The position numbers and the translations under genes were made by a program. Below are positions 1 to 6,810 of a stretch of DNA of 22,906 bases, one piece after another. The DNA is from UBA2279 sp034399355 (lineage in GTDB: Bacteria; Actinomycetota; Coriobacteriia; Anaerosomatales; Anaerosomataceae): contig JAXMMT010000029.1 in assembly GCA_034399355.1 (NCBI GenBank), positions 1 through 22,906 of the forward strand. The letters are read 5' to 3'. Every line of letters begins with the position of its first letter. The first letter of the stretch is position 1. Below the pieces are notes generated by a model. The model was not told the DNA's origin and searched no databases. It saw nothing but the letters and a program-made list of their open reading frames with translations.

Positions 1-78
1 AGTCACGTGCTTGTGTTCGAAGGAGAGTCCTATCGGTTCCGTGAGAGCGCGGGACGGCTCACGAAACCGCGGAAATAG
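1..78 (+). CDS. IstB-like ATPase, C-terminal fragment (IS21-type element)
   Basis: The first reading frame is open from the window edge and ends at TAG 76-78. It gives 25 residues with the stretch VFEGESYRFRE followed by a basic tail. This resembles the extreme C-terminus of IstB, the AAA+ helper ATPase of IS21-family transposition. It lies directly inside repeats typical of an IS21 end (positions 90-128), which supports the call. The rest of the element, including the istA transposase, would lie left of the window. The identification rests on a short tail and on context, so another transposase accessory protein is possible. Confidence 0.5.
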   Translation, partial: SHVLVFEGESYRFRESAGRLTKPRK

Positions 79-141
79 ACAAGCTTGGGGTGGTCAACTT
101 TTCGGTGATCGAAGTGGTCAACTTTTCGATGGACAAACACA
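79..141. mobile_element. Terminal region of an IS21-type insertion sequence
   Basis: Two direct copies of GTGGTCAACTTTTCG occur at 90-104 and 114-128, a 24-bp period, and the second is followed by GATGGACAAACA. Multiple short internal repeats beside a TG...CA tip are characteristic of IS21-family ends. The tip is near 139-141, where the nucleotidyltransferase reading frame on the other strand loses its family resemblance. The exact tip and the target duplication cannot be set because the other end is outside the window. Confidence 0.55.
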
Positions 142-492
142 GCCGTGACCGTATCGCAGCTTGAAGGTGCGTCCCGAATGCGCGATCTTGCCGCTCGTAG
201 AGACGCTGTACCCGAGTCTTGTGCCAAGCTCGGTCAGCGCCCGCTCCATTTCGGGTCGCTCCGCCTCAAGCCCCTGCTTCGTCACTTGCCCGATGTAGGT
301 CAGGTCGGCATCGACCGAGAGCCTCGGCATGCCGAGGTGAAAGACGTTCAGGGCCGTCCCTCCGTGGAGCCTGGCTCGCGGACCTAAGAAGGGGTGCCCC
401 CCGAGCTCCGCGAGCAGCTCAAGCAGCCGTTCGACTTTCTCAACGGTCTGAGGCTGGTAGCCTGCGGTATCGAGCAGATTCGGTCTCATCAC
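118..492 (-). pseudogene. AbiEii-type nucleotidyltransferase toxin, truncated by an IS
   Basis: This is the N-terminal part of a DNA-polymerase-beta-fold nucleotidyltransferase of the AbiEii family, the toxin of type IV toxin-antitoxin/abortive infection systems. The strand-anchoring GGTAL is at about residues 44-48, and the metal-binding pair of the D-x-D motif (SVDADL) is at D61 and D63. AbiEii proteins are usually about 250-300 residues; here only about 117 are native. The final seven codons and the TGA stop come from the terminal repeat of the IS21-type element. Translation probably starts at GTG 492, overlapping the TGA of the antitoxin gene by 4 bp, with an ATG one codon later. The toxin is almost certainly inactive, while its antitoxin gene is intact. 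Confidence 0.75.
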
Positions 493-1268
493 TCATGCAC
501 CCAGCGTTCGATCTCGTCCGCGTTGGATGGTAGGTACATCCGCCACGACGGCACCCACCGCCCCGCTTCATTGCTGCGAGCGAAATAGTAGGGCCCGCGT
601 CCGAGCATCGCGCGCATCTCGTCGAGGGCGGCGGAGCTCACGTACCATTCCTTGGCTCGCTGCTCCAAGAGCCAGCCTGTCCGGGCGACCGCCGTCGGAC
701 TACCAAGAACCTTGAGATACGCGAGCACGCCCGAGGCATCCACGTACGGTAGTGCGGCGAGGCTCCGGGAGACTTCTTCGAGCCCGCCGGACAGGTCCAC
801 GTGATTGATGCAGTCGACGAGCGTTCTTTCGCGGGTGGTGACTCTGACGACCCCCTGAGGTCGGGCAACGAGCATCGTGGACTGAGCGACTTCGCCCGAC
901 GCTGAGGGTTTCGGACGCTGATAGCGTTCGTACTCGAAGTCCCTGTAGGCGAATCGAGTCGCCAACCGGGCGGACGTGAACTGGACGCGACGTGACGGAC
1001 TGTGTGCGAGCCCGTGAAGCTCCAGAGCGGAATGATAGACCATGACCACGTCTTGCGAGACCGCTGCGGCTACGAGGTAGGGATCTGGTTCGACCTCGGA
1101 GAACTGGCCCGTACGCGAGACATAGACACCTCGCATGACCCGATCCGCATGGCCTTTCTTCACAGCGCGCGTCAGCAGGTTGTACGAAGTGCGTCCTTCG
1201 CCCAGCTCGCCTCTGAACTCCTCGAGTGAGAAGATGTGGTGCTGCTCGAGATACGACTGAACACTCAT
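489..1268 (-). CDS. AbiEi-family antitoxin / autorepressor (unit E0)
   Basis: This 259-residue protein has an N-terminal winged-helix region (about residues 1-55, ending RVMRGVYVS) of the AbiEi_4 type and a larger C-terminal domain with a conserved VTTRERTLVDCI stretch. AbiEi antitoxins neutralise the AbiEii nucleotidyltransferase and repress their own promoter. The frame is open further upstream to 1328. I prefer ATG 1268 because GAGGTGA lies 6-12 bases before it and the upstream bases look like a promoter (TACTAT at 1287-1292 on the minus strand). It is coupled by a GTGA overlap to the truncated toxin gene. It could now act only as an orphan regulator. The family call is firm, the activity inferred. 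Confidence 0.82.
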   Translation of the reverse strand: MSVQSYLEQHHIFSLEEFRGELGEGRTSYNLLTRAVKKGHADRVMRGVYVSRTGQFSEVEPDPYLVAAAVSQDVVMVYHSALELHGLAHSPSRRVQFTSARLATRFAYRDFEYERYQRPKPSASGEVAQSTMLVARPQGVVRVTTRERTLVDCINHVDLSGGLEEVSRSLAALPYVDASGVLAYLKVLGSPTAVARTGWLLEQRAKEWYVSSAALDEMRAMLGRGPYYFARSNEAGRWVPSWRMYLPSNADEIERWVHE

Positions 1269-1281
1269 GTTGGTCACCTCG

Positions 1282-1326
1282 GGTAGATAGTACCACTCAA
1301 AGTGAGCATTCGCAGTAGTGATTACC
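1282..1326 (-). promoter_or_regulatory. Putative promoter/operator of the E0 abiE operon
   Basis: The segment is bounded by GGTA (1282-1285) and TACC (1323-1326). It holds CACT/AGTG words and a minus-strand -10-like TACTAT (1287-1292) about 18 bases before the ATG. The symmetry is loose compared with the other operons, and no good -35 is visible. Autoregulation is inferred from the family. Confidence 0.35.
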
Positions 1327-1418
1327 AATAGACGGTCGGCTTGCCGTGCTCATGCCTTGTGTTCAGCGGTGTCTTTACTGAGTCACATACCAACGCCGGC
1401 GTGCGCGGTCATCTTCGC

Positions 1419-1766
1419 CTACCCCCAGAACGCTCCGTACCGATTCTCCTCGACGACCGCGACGAGCGCTGCCAGGTCCGAGGTCGGGGGCACGTCATCG
1501 AAGACGTGCCACTCGAGGTCGGCGCGCATCCAGTAGAGCGTCCACTCCCCCCGAGAGCGGAAGTAGCGGAATCTTGCGACTCCCGTCCGAGTCCAATCAC
1601 CTGGGCTGCTGTCCCACGGAGGCCGCTCCTCGAATACCGACACACCGTGACCGTCGATGTCGTAGACGCAGCGCAACTCGTCCCGATGCTCCGGCGGAGA
1701 CGAGTCTCGGCACAGCTTCCCGACGGTGGCATCGATCAGTCTCAGTTCCAACTCGCTGAAGGCCAC
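1419..1766 (-). CDS. DUF3024 family protein
   Basis: This is a 115-residue protein matching the small DUF3024 family (function unknown). The family-like core is the sequence RPPWDSSPGDWTRTGVARFRY, then WTLYWMRADLEWHVFD at about residues 75-91, then the terminal ENRYGAFWG. Such proteins bind no known cofactor and have no established reaction. The start is GTG 1766, preceded by the purine-rich GGGGGCGGCA. It lies between the AbiE operon of E0 and the right end of that unit, all on the minus strand, so it is probably cassette cargo. No signal peptide or membrane segment is visible. Confidence 0.75.
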   Translation of the reverse strand: MAFSELELRLIDATVGKLCRDSSPPEHRDELRCVYDIDGHGVSVFEERPPWDSSPGDWTRTGVARFRYFRSRGEWTLYWMRADLEWHVFDDVPPTSDLAALVAVVEENRYGAFWG

Positions 1767-1945
1767 TGCCGCCCCCGGTCCTCGTCGCCATCAATGCCTA
1801 GACCAATAGGTTAGCCGACGACGGTGCGTCACGCTGGAAAGAACGCTCAACGGATCGACTTGCACCAGCGAATTGGCTGGCGCCCTACCGCGTCCTGCAG
1901 GCGGCGGGCCTGCAAAGGATCTCGTCCACGGCGCATCGAGTGCGA
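1767..1945. other. Intergenic region with no recognised gene
   Basis: Between the DUF3024 start and the first tandem 12-mer I see no convincing coding signal or RNA gene. Overlapping open frames here have no recognisable family features. Confidence 0.4.
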
Positions 1946-2139
1946 TCGGGCACCAAATCGGGCACCAAGCCGATGTCGAGGGCCGATCCTCAGCAACAGG
2001 GATTTTTGGGCACCAAGATGGAGTAGAAATGGCCTCTGAGCTGGGGTGCTGTCCTCTGCACAGCCCTCAGGAGGGCACGATTTGGTGCCCGATTTCAAGC
2101 ACGCAACAGGGATTCACAAGCCTCTGAACTGCGGTTTTA
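1946..2139. repeat. Right-end repeat of unit E0 (NN = AC)
   Basis: Order of elements: tandem 12-mers GGGCACCAAATC at 1948-1959 and GGGCACCAAGCC at 1960-1971; a tRNA-Glu 3'-end-like stretch at 1994-2015; an imperfect hairpin about 2032-2075; and the inverted 12-mer GATTTGGTGCCC at 2079-2090. The tandem and inverted copies share about 16 bp of perfect complementarity. The same layout recurs before the tRNA fragments at 4683 and 6657 and before the intact tRNA-Glu at 17193, and is closest in sequence to the last. Confidence 0.8.
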
Positions 2140-2167
2140 TGGTGCCCCCAAGGGAATTCGAATCCTG
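2140..2167 (-). repeat. tRNA-Glu 3'-end fragment (att core) between E0 and E1
   Basis: Positions 2140-2165 are identical to the 3' end, including CCA, of the intact tRNA-Glu at 17193-17218, after which the sequences diverge. A tRNA 3' end repeated without the 5' half is the usual trace of tyrosine-recombinase integration. Confidence 0.85.
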
Positions 2168-2294
2168 ATTGTGCTTGTGACTGTTGGGACTCGTTGGGAC
2201 TCGTTGGTACGGCTGACCATGCGGTTCGTCCCAATAGGTCCCAACGAGTACCAACAAGTACCATGTATTTGGGCTACAAATCGGGCGACAAATC
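2168..2294. repeat. Left-end repeat of E1 with 10-bp phased arm-like words
   Basis: TTGG starts at 2184, 2194 and 2204; CCAA starts at 2231, 2241 and 2251. The two sets are mutually inverted and each has an exact 10-bp period, one helical turn. They are followed by GGGCTACAAATC (2271-2282) and GGGCGACAAATC (2283-2294). The block is near-identical to 4711-4837 and 6685-6810. Integrase arm-type binding sites are the simplest reading. Confidence 0.75.
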
Positions 2295-2451
2295 GGGGCG
2301 TCTTGCGAAGGGCCTCGTGAGTCGTTAACGACATCGTGAAGCCCGAGCGCGATTCATTCACAGAGGGCTCCGTAGGGGCCGCGATGGGCTGACGACTGAG
2401 AGCGCCGTAGAGGCGCAGCCGACCCATCTCTGGCGAGCGCAATCCGTCGTT

Positions 2452-3276
2452 CTAGTCGCCGACCGCCGATTCCATCGTCTCGATCAACCCGGACACCACC
2501 GAGAAGGCGTACTGCGTGAACTGCTCGTCGCTCAGGCCGGGAAAGGCCGTGGGCGGCTTCTGGTTGAGGAGCGCGTCGACGCCGGCAGACTCCGGATCGT
2601 CGAAGATCGCCTTCAGGTTCTTGAGGCTCTTCTTGAACCACGCCGGCTTCTGCGCGGCGAGGCGCTCGAGTTCCGCGTCGATTGCCTCTCGCCACTCCGG
2701 AAATGCGTCGAGCACGAAGAAGATGTAGTAGAGATCCTTCTCCGCTTTGAGCCGGTCTCGGCGATTCTTGAACACCAGGGACTTGTGGAAGACAAAAGCG
2801 CCGGGCCTCGGGATGAGGATCGTCAGGTCGACCTCCCCATCGGTCAGGTCGGCGAGATCGACGCGCCAGGGGTCTTCGAGGAGGAGCCCGACGTAGTGCA
2901 GTTCCTGAGCGGTGAGACCGGGCTGCACCATGATCGCGGCCTCGGAGGCGCCGGGCGCGTCGGTGATGAACTCGATCTCTATGTCGTCATCGCCCTGGGT
3001 CGCGACGTACTTCGTGACGGGCGGCGAATCCAGCGAGTGGAACTCGCAGCGGAAGTCGGCCTCTCTCAGCAACTCGTCGAGACTCCGGCTCCTGACCGGC
3101 ACCGAACGGGGCACGGCGAGATCGATGTCACGGGTTCGAGGTGATCGTCCGGCCCGGCCGGCGTCGTATAGCAACTCGTAGACATGCGGCACCCATCCCC
3201 CGGCAACGACGACGACGTCGAGGTAGGGCTCGATGGCGGCAAGGCCTCGCACGAGGACCGAATCGAGCCGGCTCAC
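2452..3276 (-). CDS. Nucleotidyltransferase-fold toxin candidate (unit E1)
   Basis: This is a 274-residue polymerase-beta-like nucleotidyltransferase. The GG of VVVVAGGWVPH is at residues 26-27, and the D-x-D metal site in SPRTRDIDLAVP is at D50 and D52. A further acidic strand, DIEIEFITD, could supply the third carboxylate. The overall pattern resembles the GSU2403/NTP_transf_8 type of nucleotidyltransferase paired with AbiEi-like regulators, rather than classical AbiEii. The start is GTG 3276, overlapping the upstream TGA by 4 bp, so it is translationally coupled to its probable antitoxin. Known relatives transfer NMPs to tRNA or other targets; the substrate here is unknown. Confidence 0.75.
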   Translation of the reverse strand: MSRLDSVLVRGLAAIEPYLDVVVVAGGWVPHVYELLYDAGRAGRSPRTRDIDLAVPRSVPVRSRSLDELLREADFRCEFHSLDSPPVTKYVATQGDDDIEIEFITDAPGASEAAIMVQPGLTAQELHYVGLLLEDPWRVDLADLTDGEVDLTILIPRPGAFVFHKSLVFKNRRDRLKAEKDLYYIFFVLDAFPEWREAIDAELERLAAQKPAWFKKSLKNLKAIFDDPESAGVDALLNQKPPTAFPGLSDEQFTQYAFSVVSGLIETMESAVGD

Positions 3277-4370
3277 AGTCGATCGTCCCGCTCTACGAGC
3301 GAGCGTAGGCGTCGCTCGTAGAGGTGCTCGGCCTGCTCCCGGCCACGGACGGGATAGTCGTAGAGGTCCAGATAGAGCTGGAGGTCTGAGGCCACTTTCA
3401 TCCCGCCTTTCGACAACTGGCAGTCGTAGAACGCCGACTGCCGGTAGTAGGGCACCGACATGTTGACATTCCCGCCGCGCTCGACCCGCCGCGCGCCGAG
3501 ATCGGCAAGCGCTGGCGCCACATCTTCGAGATCCTTGACGTAGACGTCGGCGACGTCGAACACCGTGTGGCGGTCGACGAGACTCGCGCCGGCGTGACCC
3601 GTGAAGACATAGTCGGCGCCCTTGGCGTCGAATGACGCGGCGATGCGGGGCAGGAGGTCTTCAGCGCTCGGCGCGAGGACGAAGTAGCTTACCGGGGCCG
3701 GCCGCCGACGGCCTCGATACGCCGAGGTCCAGTCGCGCAGCAGCTCTTGTGCATGGCGAAGCACGATCTTCTCGTCGCTCCTGGCCGCATAGCCGCGCCT
3801 CTCGAGCTCCCCCACCACCTTGGACACGTAGCCCGGGGTGAGTCCGATCCGCTCGTCTTTCGAGCTGACGGTGCTCGCTATCTCGCGGACACCCATCGGA
3901 GAACGCGCGATGAGGAGGGTGCGCAGGATGAGCGACGCCTTGTCCGAGAAGAGGTCGCGCTGACCGCGCTCCTCTTTGCCAAGGTTGGCGAAGCCGCGGC
4001 GATCGATGTGGATCCCCGGCGCCACGAACCACGCGTTGCCCGCGTAGTCGATGAAGGCCGCGTTCGCGTCGCGCAGCAACTGCTGGCTGGCCGGGCTGAG
4101 GTACGGCGAAGCGATGACCGGGATCGAAGATCCTTCCTCCGCCGGGGCAAGGCGTGCCAGCTCGACGGCGTCGATCAGCTGCGCCCGGCTGGCGGCGTGC
4201 TGCAGCTCGACCCGGAGATGAAGACTGCCGCCCGCGAGGTGCACGTCTGCCAGGGCTGCCGGTGCATGCCCGCGCGACTGGCTCGGACTCACCTCGACTG
4301 AAGCATCGGGGAAGACCTCCCGAAGCGCGTGCTCCAGATCTCGGTACTCGTCGTCTGCACTGACAGCCAT
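3273..4370 (-). CDS. AbiEi-like winged-helix antitoxin/regulator (unit E1)
   Basis: This is a 365-residue protein. The N-terminal about 140 residues resemble the nuclease-like fold domain found in long AbiEi-type regulators and include ANAAFIDYAGNAWF. A winged helix follows at about 145-210 (MGVREIASTVSS...GLTPGYVSKVVGELERRGY). The C-terminal domain contains FTGHAGASLVDRH. It precedes and is coupled to the nucleotidyltransferase, the order antitoxin then toxin seen in AbiE operons. ATG 4370 is preceded by GGAGG. A nested palindrome begins at the base before its start codon on the minus strand, fitting autorepression. The exact family is not certain. Confidence 0.72.
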   Translation of the reverse strand: MAVSADDEYRDLEHALREVFPDASVEVSPSQSRGHAPAALADVHLAGGSLHLRVELQHAASRAQLIDAVELARLAPAEEGSSIPVIASPYLSPASQQLLRDANAAFIDYAGNAWFVAPGIHIDRRGFANLGKEERGQRDLFSDKASLILRTLLIARSPMGVREIASTVSSKDERIGLTPGYVSKVVGELERRGYAARSDEKIVLRHAQELLRDWTSAYRGRRRPAPVSYFVLAPSAEDLLPRIAASFDAKGADYVFTGHAGASLVDRHTVFDVADVYVKDLEDVAPALADLGARRVERGGNVNMSVPYYRQSAFYDCQLSKGGMKVASDLQLYLDLYDYPVRGREQAEHLYERRLRSLVERDDRL

Positions 4371-4424
4371 GTTTCCTCCGATATATCTGTTTCCCCATCA
4401 GGAAACACAATACTCTTTGGAAAC
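4371..4424 (-). promoter_or_regulatory. Nested double-palindrome operator of the E1 operon
   Basis: On the plus strand GTTTCC lies at 4371-4376 and 4389-4394, and its complement GGAAAC at 4401-4406 and 4419-4424. The spacers are 12, 6 and 12 bases, so two direct 18-bp periods face each other around one centre. On the minus strand a -35-like TTGTGT and a -10-like GATATA, 17 bases apart, lie within it, and the outermost copy overlaps the ribosome-binding site GGAGGAAAC. Cooperative binding by the winged-helix regulator is inferred. Confidence 0.7.
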
Positions 4425-4682
4425 CTTCGAGGCAAACGGCACTTTCCACGCACTCCTGAGGCAGCCGCTCCCCACCTTCGCGCATGTTTGAGGCGGTTTG
4501 GGCTACAAATCGGGCTACAAATCGATCTCGCTTGCCGATTCTGGATTCCTGGGCGACAAGATAGACCGGCATGGCCTCTGAGCTGGGGTGTTGACCTCCA
4601 CACCCCGCCCAGAAGGCGACGATTTGCGGTCCGATCTCAGGCCTGAGCTCGACGCATGCAAGCCTCTGACCTGCGCAAACTA
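4425..4682. repeat. Right-end repeat of unit E1 (NN = TA)
   Basis: No gene is seen from 4425 to the core. Tandem 12-mers GGGCTACAAATC lie at 4500-4511 and 4512-4523. A middle copy GGGCGACAAGAT is at 4551-4562. The hairpin GGGGTGT...ACACCCC falls about 4584-4605. The inverted copy at 4621-4632 has decayed to GATTTGCGGTCC, so it no longer matches TA. Confidence 0.75.
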
Positions 4683-4710
4683 TGGTGCCCCCAAGGGAAT
4701 TCGAATCCTG
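4683..4710 (-). repeat. tRNA-Glu 3'-end fragment (att core) between E1 and E2
   Basis: Identical over 26 bp to the 3' end of the intact tRNA-Glu, and identical over 28 bp to the fragments at 2140 and 6657. It marks the boundary of two integrated units. Confidence 0.85.
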
Positions 4711-4837
4711 ATTGTGCTTGTGACTGTTGGTGACTATTGGGACTCGTTGGTACGGCGGAGCTGCGGTTCGTCCCAATAGGTACCAACGAGTACCAACAGT
4801 CACCAGGTATTTGGGCGACAAATCGGGCGACAAAATC
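4711..4837. repeat. Left-end repeat of E2 (NN = GA)
   Basis: TTGG starts at 4727, 4737 and 4747; CCAA at 4773, 4783 and 4793, all with 10-bp phasing and mutually inverted. The tandem GGGCGACAAATC (4813-4824) and GGGCGACAAAATC (4825-4837) follow. Homologous to the left ends at 2168 and 6685. Confidence 0.75.
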
Positions 4838-4880
4838 GGGGGTATCGAACCAACAGCGAAGTACGCGGTCCTCCGGGCCG

Positions 4881-5795
4881 TCAGCTCTCCTGAGCCCATC
4901 CGGAAGTCGGCGTCCATGTCTTGCCGAAGGCGGCGCCGCTGGCCGCCGCGATGGCGGCAGGCATCACGAACATTGCGATGGCGTCAGCCACGTCTTGAAG
5001 ATCCTCAGGTAGATCGCACGCCGATGCCGAGAACCCCTTCCGATAGGTGTCCCACATCCGTGACGTCTCCGGCTGCCCGGTGTATTCGCGCGTGAGTTCG
5101 GCTGGCGTCTCGGAGGGCAGCTCCGTGTCGCGCCGCTGAAACGTCGCACGTATCGCGTCCGCGAGATCCTGACCATCGAACTCCAGAGTGCGCGAGAGCA
5201 TCCAGATGTCGTGGTAGTCCTTCATCCGGCTGTTGGCCAGACCGATCTCGATCATCGCCTGGAATTTCTCGGCGACGGCTGTGGCCGGCTGGTAGGCGAG
5301 GATCCTGGGTACCTGATCCTGCAGCAGGACGGGGTAGTCGACCCAACCCGGATCCGGCACGACGGCGTCGTCGATGCCGACGTCGAGTCGAAGCACGAAC
5401 CGTGCCCCGCCCAAGTCCCCTGCGACCTTCGCACGAACGCCCGGGTAGCGATTCTCAACGGTGATGGGCACAGCGTTGATCTCGGATTCGAACGCGAGAC
5501 CATCGTCGAGCTGGATCGAGAGGCACTCGGCGACGATGTCGCGAATCGCATCAGGGGTGTTGTCGACGCGACCCAGGAAGTCGATGTCGCGAGTCGGCCG
5601 CGCGACCGCGGCATCCCACACGCGCAGCATGACGGCGCCCTTGACCACAAGATGATCCGACCATCGCGTCTGCGACAACCGGAAGAGGAACCGCTCCATC
5701 GCGTAGTAGAGAACCGCCTGCTGGAAGTCCAAGCCCAGCTCCGCCGCTCGAGCCTTCAGTCGGCGGCGTATCTCGATCGAGGTCTCGACGCTCAC
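4881..5795 (-). CDS. AbiEii-family nucleotidyltransferase toxin (unit E2)
   Basis: This is a 304-residue protein of the AbiEii/AbiGii nucleotidyltransferase family. Residues 52-57 (KGAVML) take the place of the usual GG turn, a slight departure, and D70 and D72 of TRDIDFLG form the metal site. The later motifs PATAVAEKFQAMIEIG and MKDYHDIWML match the conserved lysine and DxxD region of the family. AbiEii toxins use nucleotides to block cell growth and can abort phage infection. GTG 5795 overlaps the TGA of the antitoxin by 4 bp. The frame is open further upstream, but that part overlaps the abiEi gene and is not family-like. Confidence 0.85.
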   Translation of the reverse strand: MSVETSIEIRRRLKARAAELGLDFQQAVLYYAMERFLFRLSQTRWSDHLVVKGAVMLRVWDAAVARPTRDIDFLGRVDNTPDAIRDIVAECLSIQLDDGLAFESEINAVPITVENRYPGVRAKVAGDLGGARFVLRLDVGIDDAVVPDPGWVDYPVLLQDQVPRILAYQPATAVAEKFQAMIEIGLANSRMKDYHDIWMLSRTLEFDGQDLADAIRATFQRRDTELPSETPAELTREYTGQPETSRMWDTYRKGFSASACDLPEDLQDVADAIAMFVMPAAIAAASGAAFGKTWTPTSGWAQES

Positions 5796-6406
5796 ATCAG
5801 TGCCTGGACATAGGGACGCATGACCTGCTCCACTCGGTCGACCTTGGCGTAGCGCATCAACTGTGCGGGCGTCGCCCGGCGAGAGCGGATCGTCTCCTGC
5901 AGCGCTTCGACGGCCACGTCCTGCCCGATGCGGTTGCGGTACTTGAAACAGTCGGCGACGGTCTTTGCCAGATCGAACACGCGGATGGGTGCTCCGTCCA
6001 TGTCGTGCTCTTCGACGCCGGCCGCGATGGCCTCTTCGCTCATCGAGAACCGTTCGATGCGTGGATAGGCGATCCTCGGCGCCTTGACTCCCCTCGGCAG
6101 GGCGATCTGGACCGCAGCTGGGATCTGCGTGCCTATTCCGTGGAACTCGAGTGCGCTCACTAGGCAAAGGACGGCGCGGGGGACACGCCTCAGGACGGCG
6201 GCCACGCTGGGGTACGAAGGCAGCGGCAACGCAGCGAGATGGTAGACGCCTCGGGAGAGCGGTTCGACGAGACCGGTATCGCGCATCCAGTACAGAGTGC
6301 GCTCCTCGATGCCTGAGGCAAGCGCCTCGGAAGTGCCGAGCACTCCGCCGGCACGTTCGAATGCGGCCGTCGCGCGTGCAAGCTCCATGTCCGAAGGTGT
6401 CCTCAT
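5792..6406 (-). CDS. AbiEi-family antitoxin (unit E2)
   Basis: This is a 204-residue protein with the AbiEi pattern: an N-terminal winged helix (ALASGIEERTLYWMRDTGLVEPLSRGVYHLA, about residues 25-57), an LCLVSALEFHGIGTQ helix, and the VFDLAKTVADCFKYR stretch. It is short for AbiEi but close to the single-domain forms. ATG 6406 is used here. A -10-like TATATG ends just three bases upstream, so the message would be leaderless or translation would begin at Met7 (ATG 6388) behind GAGGA. It sits first in the operon and is coupled to the toxin by GTGA. Confidence 0.82.
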   Translation of the reverse strand: MRTPSDMELARATAAFERAGGVLGTSEALASGIEERTLYWMRDTGLVEPLSRGVYHLAALPLPSYPSVAAVLRRVPRAVLCLVSALEFHGIGTQIPAAVQIALPRGVKAPRIAYPRIERFSMSEEAIAAGVEEHDMDGAPIRVFDLAKTVADCFKYRNRIGQDVAVEALQETIRSRRATPAQLMRYAKVDRVEQVMRPYVQALM

Positions 6407-6455
6407 GGCATATAAGTTACCACAGTCACCGACAACTGTAGTCGTTTTTATGCCA
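6406..6455 (-). promoter_or_regulatory. 50-bp concentric palindrome, promoter/operator of E2
   Basis: TGGCATA (6406-6412) pairs with TATGCCA (6449-6455) and ACAGT (6422-6426) with ACTGT (6435-6439), all centred on 6430.5. Minus-strand TTGTCG and TATATG, about 15 bases apart, could be -35 and -10. A close copy with the same symmetry lies at 15151-15200. Confidence 0.65.
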
Positions 6456-6656
6456 ACTCATTTTGGGCTACAAATCGGGCTACAAGCCGGTGTCGACCGA
6501 TTCCGGGCAACAGGGACTGCTTCTGGGCTCCAAGAGGACATCGACACACCCTCTGAGCTGCGCCTTTTCCCCATGGGCGCTCTCGGCAGGAGGAAATTTG
6601 TAGCCCGATTTCGCACTCGAAATCGGGCTACACAGGCGTCTGACCTGCGCAAACTC
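6456..6656. repeat. Right-end repeat of unit E2 (NN = TA)
   Basis: GGGCTACAAATC (6465-6476) and GGGCTACAAGCC (6477-6488) are followed by a middle GGGCTCCAAGAG (6525-6536), a hairpin about 6551-6593, and the inverted AATTTGTAGCCC (6595-6606). A perfect 13-bp inverted repeat with a 4-base loop spans 6601-6630. The dinucleotide TA is kept in the inverted copy. Confidence 0.8.
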
Positions 6657-6684
6657 TGGTGCCCCCAAGGGAATTCGAATCCTG
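6657..6684 (-). repeat. tRNA-Glu 3'-end fragment (att core) between E2 and E3
   Basis: Identical over 26 bp to the intact tRNA-Glu 3' end at 17193-17218. It is the outer boundary of the composite unit E3. Confidence 0.85.
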
Positions 6685-6810
6685 ATTGTGCTTGTGACTA
6701 TTGGGACTCGTTGGGACTCGTTGGTACAGCGGAGCTGCGGCGAGTCCCAATAGGTACCAACGAGTACCAACAGTCACCATGTATTTGGGCACCAAATCGG
6801 GCACCAAATC
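6685..6810. repeat. Left-end repeat of E3 (NN = AC)
   Basis: TTGG starts at 6701, 6711 and 6721; CCAA at 6747, 6757 and 6767. Then GGGCACCAAATC twice in tandem (6787-6798, 6799-6810). Homologous to the left ends at 2168 and 4711. From 6811 to 7090 I recognise no gene. Confidence 0.75.

Larger units (their letters stand above)
2140..4710. mobile_element. Unit E1: integrase-less cassette with one AbiE-like operon
   Basis: It is bounded by direct copies of the tRNA-Glu 3' end (2140-2167 and 4683-4710), about 2.5 kb apart. The left end carries phased TTGG/CCAA words and tandem 12-mers, the right end the tandem 12-mer/hairpin block. The only genes are a nucleotidyltransferase and its regulator, transcribed leftward. 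No recombinase is present, so movement would need one supplied in trans. Mobility is inferred from the att-like repeats. Confidence 0.7.
4683..6684. mobile_element. Unit E2: integrase-less cassette with one AbiE operon
   Basis: It is bounded by tRNA-Glu 3' fragments about 2.0 kb apart, with the same left- and right-end blocks as E1. It encodes only an AbiEi/AbiEii pair transcribed leftward. There is little room for anything else, making it the most compact complete unit here. Mobility is inferred. Confidence 0.7.

Noticed and set aside
3661..4917. 418-codon minus-strand frame across the E1 operon and its end repeats
   Set aside because: It overlaps the regulator gene in another frame and runs through operator, repeat and tRNA fragment; not a plausible protein.
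6406..6455. Palindrome considered as a chromosome-dimer dif/Xer site
   Set aside because: No match to the dif consensus; position over an antitoxin promoter fits an operator better.
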